Of a stretch of 64,000 nt of DNA, positions 36,540 to 45,520 are shown one piece after another. Numbering within the stretch: position 1 is the stretch's first letter; every line of letters begins with the position of its first letter. Source of the DNA: Panacagrimonas sp052386745 (GTDB taxonomy: Bacteria; Pseudomonadota; Gammaproteobacteria; Nevskiales; Nevskiaceae). Under the pieces are notes generated by a model. The model ran no database searches, was not told the DNA's origin, and saw only the letters and a program-made list of their open reading frames with translations. Both the position numbers and the translations under genes were made by a program. Location: the NCBI GenBank assembly GCA_052386745.1, contig JBQTJW010000001.1, positions 62,001-126,000 of the forward strand, written 5' to 3'.

Positions 36540-39320
36540 TCAGGCCAGCGCCAGGGTCTGGGCGATGATGCTCTTCAGCTCCGGCACGCAGGACCCGCAG
36601 TTGGTGCCGCACTTGAGCGCGGCGCCGAGCTTCTGCGGCGTGTCGCAGCCCTGCTTGCGGATGGCCTGCTCGATGGTCTTGCGGCCCACGCCGAAGCAGG
36701 AGCACACGGTGGCGCCGGTGTCGGCACCGCGCTCGAACGGCTCGCCCACCAGCAGACCCATGCGGTCCACGTCGTCCAGGCGCGCCTTGGCGAACAGGCC
36801 GGACAGCCAGGCGCGCGAGGGCAGGTCCGGCCGCGGCGAGACGAACAGGCAGGCGGCAATGCGGTCGTCCACGATCCAGGCGGCGCGGTACTGGCCGGCG
36901 GTCCTGTCCTCGTATTCCAGCCAGTCGGCGTCGGGGTCGGTGACGCCGAGCAGGTCGCGCGCAACCGCGGGCCAGCCGCCCTCCACCCGGCGTCCGGCCA
37001 CCTCGTAGCGCGTGAAGTCGTCGCCGGTGATGCGCGTCCACCACACCGGCGCGTTCATGGGCAGCGCGCCGCGGCTCAGCGCAAAGCCATGCCAGGCAAC
37101 CATGAACGGCTCCACGCGCACCGGCGTGTGCTTGAACTCGGGTTCGCCCGAAACCGGGTCGACCACCGGGTTGACCAGCGCCCCCACGCGGGCGTCCGAG
37201 GCGAACTGCGCGTTCCAGTGAATGGGCACGAACACGCTCTTGCGCGACATCTCGCCGGACAGCCGCACGCGCGCCACGCAGCTGCCCCACCTGGAGCTGA
37301 CGCGCGCCAGTTCGTGGTCGCGCACGCCGCACAGCAGCGCGTCATGCGGGTGCAGGTCGACGAAGGGCTCGGCCACGTGCGAGGCCAGCCGCGGCGACAG
37401 CCCGGTGCGCGTCATGGTGTGCCAGTGGTCGCGCACGCGGCCGGTGTTGAGCACCAGCGGATAATCCTCGTCCACCGCGTTCTGCGGCATGCGCGGCGCC
37501 ACCGCCACGAAGCGCGCCTTGCGGTCGGGCGTGTAGAAGCGGCCGTCGGAGAAGACGGCGAGAGGCGGGAGGTGCGAGGCGGGAGGCGGGACGGCCGAAG
37601 CGAGAGGCGGGAGGCGGGAGGTGGGAGGGGAGAGGACGGGCCACCGCACGGGGGCAAGTCCGTCAAAGGCTGCCTTGTCCATGCCGGCCAGACCGGACAG
37701 GTTGAGGTAGCGCGGCGTGGGCGAACCTGCCTCCCGCTTCCCGCCTCCCGCCTCCGCCGTTTCCTCGTTGCCGAAAGCCGTGAGCCGGCAGTGCTCGTCG
37801 AACACCTCGTGCACGCCATTCCAGGCGAACTCGTCCGCATGCCCCAGGCGCTGGCCGACCTGGGCCAGCGCCCACCAGTCGGGCCTGGCCTCGCCCAGCG
37901 GCGGCAGGAAGGCGCGCAGGCGCGAGATGCAGCGCTCGGAATTGGTGACGGTGCCGTCCTTCTCGCCCCAGCCCTGCGCGGGCAGCAGCAGGTGCGCGAA
38001 GGCGGTGGTGTCGGTCTCTGCCATCACGTCGGAGGCCACCACCAGCTCGCACCGCGCCAGCGCGCGCTTGACCTGGTCGGCATTGGGCAGGCTCACCACC
38101 GGGTTGGTGGCCATGATCCACACGGCCTTGACGCGCCCGGCCTCGATGGCCTCGAACAGGTCCACCGCCTTCAGGCCGGGCTTGTCGGCCACGACCGGGC
38201 TCTTCCAGAACGCCTGCACCAGCTGGCGATGCGCGCCGTTGTCCAGATCCATGTGCGCAGCGAGCATGTTGGACAGCCCGCCCACCTCGCGCCCGCCCAT
38301 GGCATTGGGCTGGCCGGTAATGGAAAACGGCCCCGCCCCGGGTTTGCCGATGCGCCCGGTGAGCAGGTGGCAGTTGATGATGGCGTTGACCTTGTCGGTG
38401 CCCGCGCTGGACTGGTTCACGCCCATCGAAAACGCGGTGATGGCGCGCCCGGTGCGCGCGAACAGGCGGTAGAACTCCAGCACCGCGCTGTCCTGGAGCT
38501 TGCACTGCGCCGCCACCGAGCGCACGTCGCCGGCGGTGTTGTCGGCGATGGACATGGCGCGCGCAAGGCCTGTGGTGTGGCCGTCCACGAACGCGGCATC
38601 CACCACGCCGTGCTGGTGCAGGAACGTCAGCAGCCCGTTGAACAGCCAGACGTCGGTGCCCGGCCGCAGCGGCAGGTGCAGGTCGGCCATCTCGGTGGTG
38701 GCGGTGCGGCGCGGGTCGATGACCACCAGCTTCATCTCCGGGCGACGCTCCTTCTCCCGGACGATGCGCTGGAACAGGATGGGATGGCACCAGGCGGTGT
38801 TGGACCCCACCAGCACCACAAGGTCGGCGAGTTCCAGGTCCTCGTAGGAGACCGGCACGATGTCCTCGCCAAACGCGCGCTTGTGCCCGGCCACTGCTGA
38901 GGACATGCACAGCCGCGAATTGGTGTCGATGTTGGCGGTGCCCACGAAGCCCTTGGCCAGCTTGTTGGCGACGTAGTAATCCTCCGTCAGCAACTGGCCG
39001 GAGACGTACCAGGCCACGGAGTGCGGGCCGTGCTCGCGGATGATGGCCTGGAACTTCTGCGCCACCTCGTCCAGCGCCGCGTCCCAGCTGATGCGCTTGA
39101 GGCTGGACGCGTCGCGCCGGGCCGGGTACAGCAGCCGGCCCTGTGGCCCCACGGTGTCGCCCAGCGCCGAGCCCTTCACGCACAGGCGCCCGAAGTTGGT
39201 GGGGTGCGTGGCGTCGCCCTTCACTTCCACCGTCGAGCCGTTTACGCGCACGTCCACGCCGCAGCCGGTGCCGCAGTAGGGGCAGGTGGTCTTGACCACG
39301 GCGGACAGGGCGGTGTCCAT
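36540..39320 (-). CDS. nasA: Assimilatory nitrate reductase catalytic subunit with C-terminal BFD-like [2Fe-2S] domain
   Basis: A 926-residue cytoplasmic molybdopterin enzyme reducing nitrate to nitrite. The N-terminal 4Fe-4S cluster is CPYCGTGC (C13, C16, C20) plus C47 in GRLCVKG. Mo-bis-MGD domains follow (GSNTAWCHPILFQRI, PGTDVWLFNGLL, MGVNQSSAGTDKVN). At the C-terminus, from about residue 860, a BFD-like domain has CSCFGVGRK and CGTNCGSCVPEL. The start at 39320 shares one base with the upstream flavoprotein stop (TGATG). It is last in the operon. Two GC-rich repeat tracts fall at about residues 521-531 and 561-587, in a loop before FSDGRFYTPDRKARF, and add Pro/Ser/Arg-rich sequence without breaking the frame. 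Confidence 0.95.
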   Translation of the reverse strand: MDTALSAVVKTTCPYCGTGCGVDVRVNGSTVEVKGDATHPTNFGRLCVKGSALGDTVGPQGRLLYPARRDASSLKRISWDAALDEVAQKFQAIIREHGPHSVAWYVSGQLLTEDYYVANKLAKGFVGTANIDTNSRLCMSSAVAGHKRAFGEDIVPVSYEDLELADLVVLVGSNTAWCHPILFQRIVREKERRPEMKLVVIDPRRTATTEMADLHLPLRPGTDVWLFNGLLTFLHQHGVVDAAFVDGHTTGLARAMSIADNTAGDVRSVAAQCKLQDSAVLEFYRLFARTGRAITAFSMGVNQSSAGTDKVNAIINCHLLTGRIGKPGAGPFSITGQPNAMGGREVGGLSNMLAAHMDLDNGAHRQLVQAFWKSPVVADKPGLKAVDLFEAIEAGRVKAVWIMATNPVVSLPNADQVKRALARCELVVASDVMAETDTTAFAHLLLPAQGWGEKDGTVTNSERCISRLRAFLPPLGEARPDWWALAQVGQRLGHADEFAWNGVHEVFDEHCRLTAFGNEETAEAGGGKREAGSPTPRYLNLSGLAGMDKAAFDGLAPVRWPVLSPPTSRLPPLASAVPPPASHLPPLAVFSDGRFYTPDRKARFVAVAPRMPQNAVDEDYPLVLNTGRVRDHWHTMTRTGLSPRLASHVAEPFVDLHPHDALLCGVRDHELARVSSRWGSCVARVRLSGEMSRKSVFVPIHWNAQFASDARVGALVNPVVDPVSGEPEFKHTPVRVEPFMVAWHGFALSRGALPMNAPVWWTRITGDDFTRYEVAGRRVEGGWPAVARDLLGVTDPDADWLEYEDRTAGQYRAAWIVDDRIAACLFVSPRPDLPSRAWLSGLFAKARLDDVDRMGLLVGEPFERGADTGATVCSCFGVGRKTIEQAIRKQGCDTPQKLGAALKCGTNCGSCVPELKSIIAQTLALA
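37561..37756. repeat. GGCGGGA-type purine-rich repeats, two tracts in inverted orientation, inside nasA
   Basis: 37561-37638 is a run of variants of GAGGCGGGAGG on the + strand, about eight units. 37726-37756 is the opposite strand form, CCTCCCGCCTCCCG. About 90 bases of ordinary coding sequence separate them. Both stay in frame in nasA. They read as low-complexity peptide (SRLPPLASAVPPPASHLPP and AEAGGGKREAG). Confidence 0.75.
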
Positions 39321-40567
39321 CAAGCCGCCTGCTCGCTCGGCTCCTTGGCCGTTTCGCAATACGAGCGCCCGAACAGCAGGCGCGAGCGAAACGCCGACAC
39401 GTTGACGGATTTCTGCATCAGATCGAAATACCAGGGTCCGTCCTTCACCTCGCCGTACAGCACCGCGCCGACCACGTAACCGCCCCGCAGGACCAGGCGC
39501 TTGTACACGCCGCGCCGTGGATCGCGGAACACCAGGTCCTCCGTGTCCGGCCCGCCGATGAAATCGCCGGCGGAGAACAGGTCGATGCCGGTGACCTTGA
39601 GCTTGGTGGACGTGACCGAGCCCGGATAACGGCGATGCCCCAGCCCCACGAGGTGGGCCCCGCAGACGCGCGCCTGCTCGTACAGCGGCGCCACCAGGCC
39701 ATAGGTGCTCTTGCGGTGCTGCACGCATTCACCCACGGCGTAGATGCGCGGATCGGACAGGCTCTGGAGGGTGTCGTCCACGACGATCGCCCGCTCGCAA
39801 TGCAGCCCGGCGCTTCTGGCCAGCTCGAAGTTGGGGCGGATGCCGACGGCCATCACCACCAGGTCGGCGGCGATCTCGCTGCCGTCCTTGAATCGCACGC
39901 CGGTAACCCGCTCCGCGCCGACGATCTCCGCCGTGTTGGCCGCCAGCAGGAAGCGCATGCCGCGCTTCTCGAGCGCCGTCTGGAGCAGGGTGGAGGCGGG
40001 CTTGTCGATCTGGCGGTCCAGCAGACTGTCGCCGACGTGCACCACCGTCACATCCATGCCCTGGCGCATCAGGCCATTGGCCGATTCCAGGCCCAGCAGG
40101 CCGCCGCCGATGACCACCGCCCTGCGATGGTTGCGCGACGCGGCCAGCATGGCTTCCACATCGTGGATGTCGCGGAACGCAATCACGCCGGGCAGCTGGT
40201 GGCCCGGCACCGGGATGACGAAGGGCTTGGAGCCGGTGGCCAGCAGCAGGCGGTCGTAGGCCACTTTCAGCCCGTTGCGGGAGGTCACCACGCGGCGCCG
40301 CCGGTCGATCGAAACCGCCGGGTCACCCGCGTGCAGCGTGATGCCGTTCTGCGCATACCACTCGCGCGGGTGCGTCACGATGTCGTCGAAGTGCTTTTCG
40401 CCCGCCAGAACCGGCGAAAGCAGGATGCGGTTGTAGTTGCCGTGCGGTTCGGCGCCGAACACGGTGATGTCGTAGCGCGCCGGGTCGAGCTTCAGGATTT
40501 CCTCAACGGTCCGGATGCCGGCCATGCCATTGCCGACCACCACCAGGCGCGGTCGCGGTCTGCTCAT
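39320..40567 (-). CDS. NAD(P)/FAD-dependent oxidoreductase (NirB-N-terminal-like), nitrate assimilation
   Basis: A 415-residue flavoprotein resembling the FAD/NAD(P) half of NirB and rubredoxin-type reductases. The FAD site is VVGNGMAGIRTVEEIL (about 9-24), the NAD(P) site is VVIGGGLLGLESANGL (about 150-165) and the second FAD motif is IYAVGECVQHR. There is no iron-sulfur or siroheme part. It lies between nirD (4-nt overlap) and nasA (1-nt overlap). It is therefore a good candidate to supply NAD(P)H electrons to NasA through the BFD domain of NasA, as NasB/NasC-type subunits do elsewhere. That role is inferred. Confidence 0.87.
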   Translation of the reverse strand: MSRPRPRLVVVGNGMAGIRTVEEILKLDPARYDITVFGAEPHGNYNRILLSPVLAGEKHFDDIVTHPREWYAQNGITLHAGDPAVSIDRRRRVVTSRNGLKVAYDRLLLATGSKPFVIPVPGHQLPGVIAFRDIHDVEAMLAASRNHRRAVVIGGGLLGLESANGLMRQGMDVTVVHVGDSLLDRQIDKPASTLLQTALEKRGMRFLLAANTAEIVGAERVTGVRFKDGSEIAADLVVMAVGIRPNFELARSAGLHCERAIVVDDTLQSLSDPRIYAVGECVQHRKSTYGLVAPLYEQARVCGAHLVGLGHRRYPGSVTSTKLKVTGIDLFSAGDFIGGPDTEDLVFRDPRRGVYKRLVLRGGYVVGAVLYGEVKDGPWYFDLMQKSVNVSAFRSRLLFGRSYCETAKEPSEQAA

Positions 40568-40917
40568 AATTCCTGGACAAGAATTCCATCGTCGTCACTC
40601 ACCTGCACCGCGTACGGCTGCACCGACCAGCTCTCGTCTTCCAGGCAGCGCCCGGTCTTGAGGCAGAAGTGGTTCTTGTACACCGGCGAGGCCACCACGA
40701 TCTGGCCCGAGAGATCGCCGACGAGTCCGCGCGCAATCACGCTGGCGCCGGAGCGGGGATCGAGGTTGTCGATGGCGAAGATGCCTTCCTCTTCTCCCGT
40801 CGGGCTGACCACCCGGAACACCGCAACCTGCGTGTTCCCCACCTTGGCGCAGACGCCGGTGTTGGGGACGATGTCGTCCCGATGGCAAACATAGGTCCAC
40901 TTCGGTGGCTGGGTCAT
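40564..40917 (-). CDS. nirD: Nitrite reductase (NADH) small subunit
   Basis: A 117-residue Rieske-like subunit that pairs with NirB for nitrite-to-ammonium reduction. The fold pattern is present (YVCHRDDIVPNTGVCAKVGN, IFAIDNLDPRSGASVIARG, PVYKNHFCLKTGRCLEDE). As usual for NirD, the paired Cys-His ligands of a true Rieske cluster are absent. It overlaps nirB by 4 nt upstream and the flavoprotein by 4 nt downstream. Confidence 0.95.
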   Translation of the reverse strand: MTQPPKWTYVCHRDDIVPNTGVCAKVGNTQVAVFRVVSPTGEEEGIFAIDNLDPRSGASVIARGLVGDLSGQIVVASPVYKNHFCLKTGRCLEDESWSVQPYAVQVSDDDGILVQEL

Positions 40918-43445
40918 GACACGGTCGCCCTGGTTTTCTCGATTTGGCTCTTCGGCCGGATCTGGCCGCGTTCGTCAACAAACTGGATGTTCGCGTCGGC
41001 GTCGGCAGAATTCACGAAGTGGCGGAAGCGCTTGAGCGTCTCGGGCGTGTTGATGGCCTTCTTCCATTCGCACTCGTAGGTGTCGACCAGCTTCTGCATT
41101 TCGGCTTCGAGTTCCGCGCCGATACCGAGGCTGTCCTGGCAGACCACCTTCTTCACGTAATCGAGGCCGCCTTCCAGGTTCTCCAGCCACACCGAGGTGC
41201 GCTGCAGCCGATCGCCGGTGCGGATGTAGAACATGAGGAAGCGGTCGATGTACTTCACCAGCGTGGCGTCGTCGATGTCGCCGGCAAGCAGGTCGGCATG
41301 GCGAGGCTTCATGCCGCCATTGCCGCAAACGTACAGGTTCCAGCCCTTTTCGGTGGCAATCACGCCCACGTCCTTGCTCTGGGCTTCTGCGCACTCGCGG
41401 GTGCAGCCGGAGACGGCCATCTTGAGCTTGTGCGGCGAGCGCAGGCCGCGGTAACGCTCTTCCACCTTGATGGCCATGCCCACGGAGTCCTGCACGCCGT
41501 AGCGGCACCAGGTGCTGCCCACGCAGGACTTCACCGTGCGCAGCGCCTTGCCGTAGGCGTGGCCGGACTCGAAGCCGGCATCCACCAGTTCCTTCCAGAT
41601 CAGCGGCAGCTGCTCCACGCGCGCGCCGAACAGGTCGATGCGCTGGCCGCCGGTGATCTTGGTGTACAGCCCGAACTGCTGCGCCACGCGGCCGATCACG
41701 ATCAGCTTCTCGGGGGTGATCTCGCCGCCGGGGATGCGCGGCACAACGGAGTACGTGCCGTCCTTCTGCAGGTTGGCCAGGTAGTAATCGTTGGTGTCCT
41801 GCGTGCCGGCGTGCTTGGGCTTGAGCACGAACTCGTTGTTGATCGAGGCCAGGATGCTGGCGACCGCGGGCTTGCAGATGTCGCACCCACGACCCTTGCC
41901 GTGCCTGGACACCGTCTCGTCGAACGTCGTCAGCTTGCCGACCTTGACCAGGTGGAACAGCTCCTGGCGCGAATATTCGAAGTGCTCGCACAGGTGGTTC
42001 AGCACCAGGACGCCGCTCTTCTTGAGCTCCGCGTCCAAAACCTGTTTGACCAGGGGGCCGCAGCCGCCGCAGCTCGTGGCGGCCTTGGTGCACTTCTTGA
42101 GCGCGCCCAGGCTGGTGGCGCCGCCCGCAATGGCGCTGCAGAGATCGCCCTTGCTGACGTTGTTGCAGGAACAGATCGACGCGGTGGCCGGCAGCAGATC
42201 CACGCCCAGACCCTTTGGGGCACCGCCCTCGCGCGCCGGCAGGATCAGCTCTTCCGGATGCTCGGGCAGCGGGATGCCGTTGAGCGCCATCTGCAGCAGC
42301 GTGCCGTAATCCTCGGCGTCGCCCACCAGCACCGCACCGAGCAGCCGCGACTTGTCCGGGCTCACCACCAGCTTCTTGTAGTGACCCAGGACCTCGTCGC
42401 TGAACAGGTAGTTGAGGCTGCCCGGGGTAGCCCCCTGCGCGTCCCCGATGCTGGCCACGTCCACGCCCAGCAGCTTGAGCTTGGTGCTCATGTCGGCCCC
42501 GGTGAATTCCGTGCCGGCGCTGGTCAGAAGATGGTTGGCGACGAGCCGCGCCATGTCGTAGCCCGGCGCCACCAGGCCAAAAATCCTGCCGCTCCAGAGC
42601 GCGCACTCGCCGATGGCGTAGACGTCGGGGTCGGAGGTGCGGCAATGGTTGTCGATGGTGATGCCCCCGCGCTCGCCCATCGTCAGGCCCGACGCGCGTG
42701 CCAGTTCATCGCGCGGCCGAATGCCCGCCGAGAACACGATCATGTCGGTTTCCAGGGCGCTGCCATCGGCGAACATCATCTTGTGGCGGCCGCCCACGCC
42801 CAGGCCGGCGCCGTCGACGATCTCCAGCGTGTTCTTCTGCGTGTGCACGGTGACGCCCAGGGCCTCGATCTTGCGCCGCAGCAGGCGCCCGCCCATGTCG
42901 TCCACCTGCACCGTCATCAGGCGCGGGGCAAATTCCACGACGTGCGTCTTGAGGCCCATGTCCTTGAGCGCCTTGGCGCATTCCAGGCCGAGCAGGCCGC
43001 CGCCGATGACCACGCCGACCTTGGACTTGCGGCCCCATTCGGTCATCGCCTCGAGATCCTCGATGGTGCGATAGACCAGGCAGCCGGGCCGGTCGCGGCC
43101 GGGAACCGGGGGCACGAACGGGTACGAGCCGGTTGCCAGCACGAGCTTGTCGTAGGCAATGCTGTCGCCGCCGGCGGTCTTCACCGTCTTGCCGACGGTA
43201 TCGATGCCCACCGCCTTGGCATTGAGCTTCAGGTGCAGGTTCGGCTTGTCGAAGAATCCGGGCGCGACCAGCGAAAGATCCTGGGCCGTCTTTCCACTGA
43301 AGAATTCAGACAGGTGCACGCGGTCGTAGGCCGCCCGCGGCTCCTCGCACAGCACGGTGATTTCAATTCCAGGCGCGTCCGCAAGCAGTTCCACCAGCTT
43401 GTGGCCGACCATCCCGTTTCCCACCACGACAAGTTTCATGTTCAT
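40914..43445 (-). CDS. nirB: Nitrite reductase (NADH) large subunit
   Basis: An 843-residue siroheme enzyme reducing nitrite to ammonium with NADH. An FAD/NAD domain (VVVGNGMVGHKLVELL; VVIGGGLLGLECAKAL) leads into a BFD-like [2Fe-2S] region (SICSCNNVSKGDLC ... SCGGCGPLVKQVL). The sulfite/nitrite reductase half carries the 4Fe-4S/siroheme cysteines CVGSTWC (about 638-644) and SGCTREC (about 676-682). The start MNMKLVVVG at 43445 has GAGG five bases ahead; MKLVVVG at 43439 is equally possible. It lies 7 bases downstream of the narK stop. Confidence 0.97.
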   Translation of the reverse strand: MNMKLVVVGNGMVGHKLVELLADAPGIEITVLCEEPRAAYDRVHLSEFFSGKTAQDLSLVAPGFFDKPNLHLKLNAKAVGIDTVGKTVKTAGGDSIAYDKLVLATGSYPFVPPVPGRDRPGCLVYRTIEDLEAMTEWGRKSKVGVVIGGGLLGLECAKALKDMGLKTHVVEFAPRLMTVQVDDMGGRLLRRKIEALGVTVHTQKNTLEIVDGAGLGVGGRHKMMFADGSALETDMIVFSAGIRPRDELARASGLTMGERGGITIDNHCRTSDPDVYAIGECALWSGRIFGLVAPGYDMARLVANHLLTSAGTEFTGADMSTKLKLLGVDVASIGDAQGATPGSLNYLFSDEVLGHYKKLVVSPDKSRLLGAVLVGDAEDYGTLLQMALNGIPLPEHPEELILPAREGGAPKGLGVDLLPATASICSCNNVSKGDLCSAIAGGATSLGALKKCTKAATSCGGCGPLVKQVLDAELKKSGVLVLNHLCEHFEYSRQELFHLVKVGKLTTFDETVSRHGKGRGCDICKPAVASILASINNEFVLKPKHAGTQDTNDYYLANLQKDGTYSVVPRIPGGEITPEKLIVIGRVAQQFGLYTKITGGQRIDLFGARVEQLPLIWKELVDAGFESGHAYGKALRTVKSCVGSTWCRYGVQDSVGMAIKVEERYRGLRSPHKLKMAVSGCTRECAEAQSKDVGVIATEKGWNLYVCGNGGMKPRHADLLAGDIDDATLVKYIDRFLMFYIRTGDRLQRTSVWLENLEGGLDYVKKVVCQDSLGIGAELEAEMQKLVDTYECEWKKAINTPETLKRFRHFVNSADADANIQFVDERGQIRPKSQIEKTRATVS

Positions 43446-43452
43446 CCTTTCC

Positions 43453-44808
43453 TCAGGCCGCCAGTGCCGTGCGCTCGGCAATGGCCTGCTCGTAGAGTTC
43501 CTGCTCGCGGCTCTTGTGCTCGGGCGAAAACCGCACCGCGATCGCACAGGCGGCGGACACCGTCACCAGGCAGCCGATGATGAACAGGCACTGCTCCACG
43601 CTCGCCGTCCCTTTCATCAGGAATCCCGCGGCGACCGCGCCCACGTTGCCGCCGGCGCCAATGATTCCGGCCACGCCACCCAGCGCCTTGCGATCGATGA
43701 ACGGCACCAGCGCGTAAGTCGCGCCGCAGGCCATGTGGGTGAACAGCCCGAAGATCAGCATGGCGATCACGGCCAGGACCACCTGGTCCATCTGCGAGAA
43801 CCACAGCAGCCCAAGACCCTCTCCGATCATCAGCGCGCAGAGCAGCAGCGTGCGGCCGTCCAGTCCGCGGGAACGCGCCATGCGGTCGGACACGATGCCT
43901 CCCAGCGCACGTGCGAACAGCGCGAGCAGGCCAAACGTTCCGGCGGCAAGCCCCGCTGCCTTGAGCGACAGTCCGAATCGATCCACGTAGTACAGCGCGG
44001 CAATGTTGTGGATGAAAATCTCCACGCCGAAGCAGGCGCCGTAGGTGACGAAGAGCATCCACACCCGGTAATTGCTGCACGCCAGCTTGAAGCTGGACCA
44101 GCCCACTTTCTTGCCGGTGTCCGGAAGCAGGCCGGTGGCGCGCAGCGTGTCGAAATTGCCGGCGGGGCAGTCTTGCGTGAATTTCCAGTACAGCACCGCC
44201 ATCACCAGCATCAGTACGCCGGGCACGAGCAGCGCAACGCGCCAGCCCATGGCCTGCTCGACGCCCAGGCTGACAATCGCCATGAGGATCAGCGGCATGA
44301 CGGTCTGGGTGACACCGCCGCCGGAATTGCCCCAGCCCGCGGCCGCGGCGTTGGCCGTGCCCACGACGTTGGGCGCGAACATCACGCTGGTGTGGTACTG
44401 CGTGATGACAAAGCTCGCACCGATGGCGCCGATCAGCAGGCGGAAGAACAGGAAGCTCTCGTAGCTCTGCGCGGCGGCGACCCCGAATACGGGGATCGCG
44501 CCGACCAGCAGCAGGCCGGTGTAGGCCTTGCGCGGACCGAAGCGGTCGCACATCGGGCCAATGACCAGGCGCACGAGAATCGTGACCGCGACCGCCGCGA
44601 TGTTGATGTTGGCGATCTGGTCCTTGCTGAGCCCGAACACGCCCTTGATGACGGGCATCAGCGGCGCGCAGGCGAACCAGGCGAAGAAGCAGACGAAGAA
44701 CGCCATCCAGGTCAGGTGGAAGGCTCGCATCTGGGGGGTGCCCAAGCTCCGCAGCTGAATGCGCGTGGCTTTGGCGATGGATGCGTTTGGCAATTTTGCA
44801 GCGGACAT
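43453..44808 (-). CDS. narK: Nitrate/nitrite transporter, MFS (NarK/NasA family)
   Basis: A 451-residue twelve-helix MFS protein of the nitrate-nitrite porter family. Nitrate signatures are visible: GWGNSGGGVTQTVMP (helix 5) and GIIGAGGNVGAVAAGF (helix 11), plus the MFS loop GPMCDRFGPRKAY. The start MSAAKLPNAS at 44808 is chosen for GGGAG a few bases upstream; an ATG at 44850 has no ribosome site. It takes up nitrate, or exports excess nitrite, for the NasA/NirBD enzymes encoded immediately downstream. Confidence 0.95.
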   Translation of the reverse strand: MSAAKLPNASIAKATRIQLRSLGTPQMRAFHLTWMAFFVCFFAWFACAPLMPVIKGVFGLSKDQIANINIAAVAVTILVRLVIGPMCDRFGPRKAYTGLLLVGAIPVFGVAAAQSYESFLFFRLLIGAIGASFVITQYHTSVMFAPNVVGTANAAAAGWGNSGGGVTQTVMPLILMAIVSLGVEQAMGWRVALLVPGVLMLVMAVLYWKFTQDCPAGNFDTLRATGLLPDTGKKVGWSSFKLACSNYRVWMLFVTYGACFGVEIFIHNIAALYYVDRFGLSLKAAGLAAGTFGLLALFARALGGIVSDRMARSRGLDGRTLLLCALMIGEGLGLLWFSQMDQVVLAVIAMLIFGLFTHMACGATYALVPFIDRKALGGVAGIIGAGGNVGAVAAGFLMKGTASVEQCLFIIGCLVTVSAACAIAVRFSPEHKSREQELYEQAIAERTALAA

Positions 44809-44940
44809 ACCGGCTCCCGTGGTGAGACTGGAAAGGGTCGCGGTCGCCATTGGCCGCAGATACTTCACGTGGTCGCCGTTAACCACGCGTATTGCTTGGA
44901 GCAAAGGCCATGCCGTGATTTCATGCCGCCAGAAGCGCTG

Positions 44941-44982
44941 AAAAGCCCCGAGGGCGCCCGGATCGGGCGCAAAAAGAGGGGC
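44941..44982 (-). terminator. Terminator-like hairpin between cynS and narK
   Basis: On the minus strand the outer stem GCCCC / GGGGC (44978-44982 with 44945-44949) encloses a strong 7-bp inner hairpin (GCGCCCG / CGGGCGC, 3-base loop). Four U follow. It lies about 95 bases past the cynS stop and 133 bases before narK, so it may end the nrt-cyn transcript or act as a leader attenuator for narK. Confidence 0.6.
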
Positions 44983-45076
44983 ATCGCCCTTCCGTAGTGC
45001 ATCGGGATGCACCGTTTGCCGGCGTGAGCCTGATGGGTTCGGCTGGCGATCAGGCAGGCCTGCGCCGGATTTGATG

Positions 45077-45520
45077 TCAGTACCTGCGATAGGGCAGGAA
45101 CTTGCCGCTCATCACGATGCTCACGCGATCGCCCTTCGGATCGGGCTGGCGGGAGATGTCCATGCTGAAGTCGATGGCGCTCATGATGCCGTCGCCGAAT
45201 TCTTCGTTGATCAGCGCCTTGAGCGTGGTGCCATACACCGCCACCAGCTCGTGGAAACGGTAGATCAGCGGATCGGTCGGGACTGTCGTGGGCAGCGAAC
45301 CCTTGTAGGGCACCACCTGCAACGCCAGACGCGCCTCCGGTTCCAGCCCGAGCATCTCGCCCAGGACTTCGGCCTGTTCCGCCGTGAAGGTCATCTGTCC
45401 CAGCAGGCCGGCCGTGACCCACTCCTTGCTCAGGCCGATGGCCTTGGCCAGATCGGCCCACTTGAGGCCTCTGGCCAACCTGGCCTGAACGATCATCGCG
45501 GTGACTTGGTCGCGGGTCAT
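45077..45520 (-). CDS. cynS: Cyanate hydratase (cyanase)
   Basis: A 147-residue cytoplasmic enzyme converting cyanate plus bicarbonate to carbon dioxide and carbamate, which releases ammonia. The catalytic triad corresponds to R88 and E91 (YRFHELVAVYG) and S114 (IMSAIDFS). The N-terminal helix-turn-helix-like part and the C-terminal GKFLPYRRY are typical. It overlaps the upstream small membrane-protein gene by 4 nt. No cynR or cynT is present. Its place inside a nitrate locus suggests that cyanate is a further nitrogen source imported with or like nitrate. Confidence 0.97.
   Translation of the reverse strand: MTRDQVTAMIVQARLARGLKWADLAKAIGLSKEWVTAGLLGQMTFTAEQAEVLGEMLGLEPEARLALQVVPYKGSLPTTVPTDPLIYRFHELVAVYGTTLKALINEEFGDGIMSAIDFSMDISRQPDPKGDRVSIVMSGKFLPYRRY

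Noticed and set aside
36183..38900. A 905-codon + strand open frame opposite the cupin and nasA genes
   Set aside because: Antisense shadow of nasA with biased composition. The minus-strand reading carries all NasA motifs.
40944..43580. An 878-codon + strand open frame opposite nirB
   Set aside because: Mirrors nirB third-position GC bias, with no domain signature and no ribosome site.
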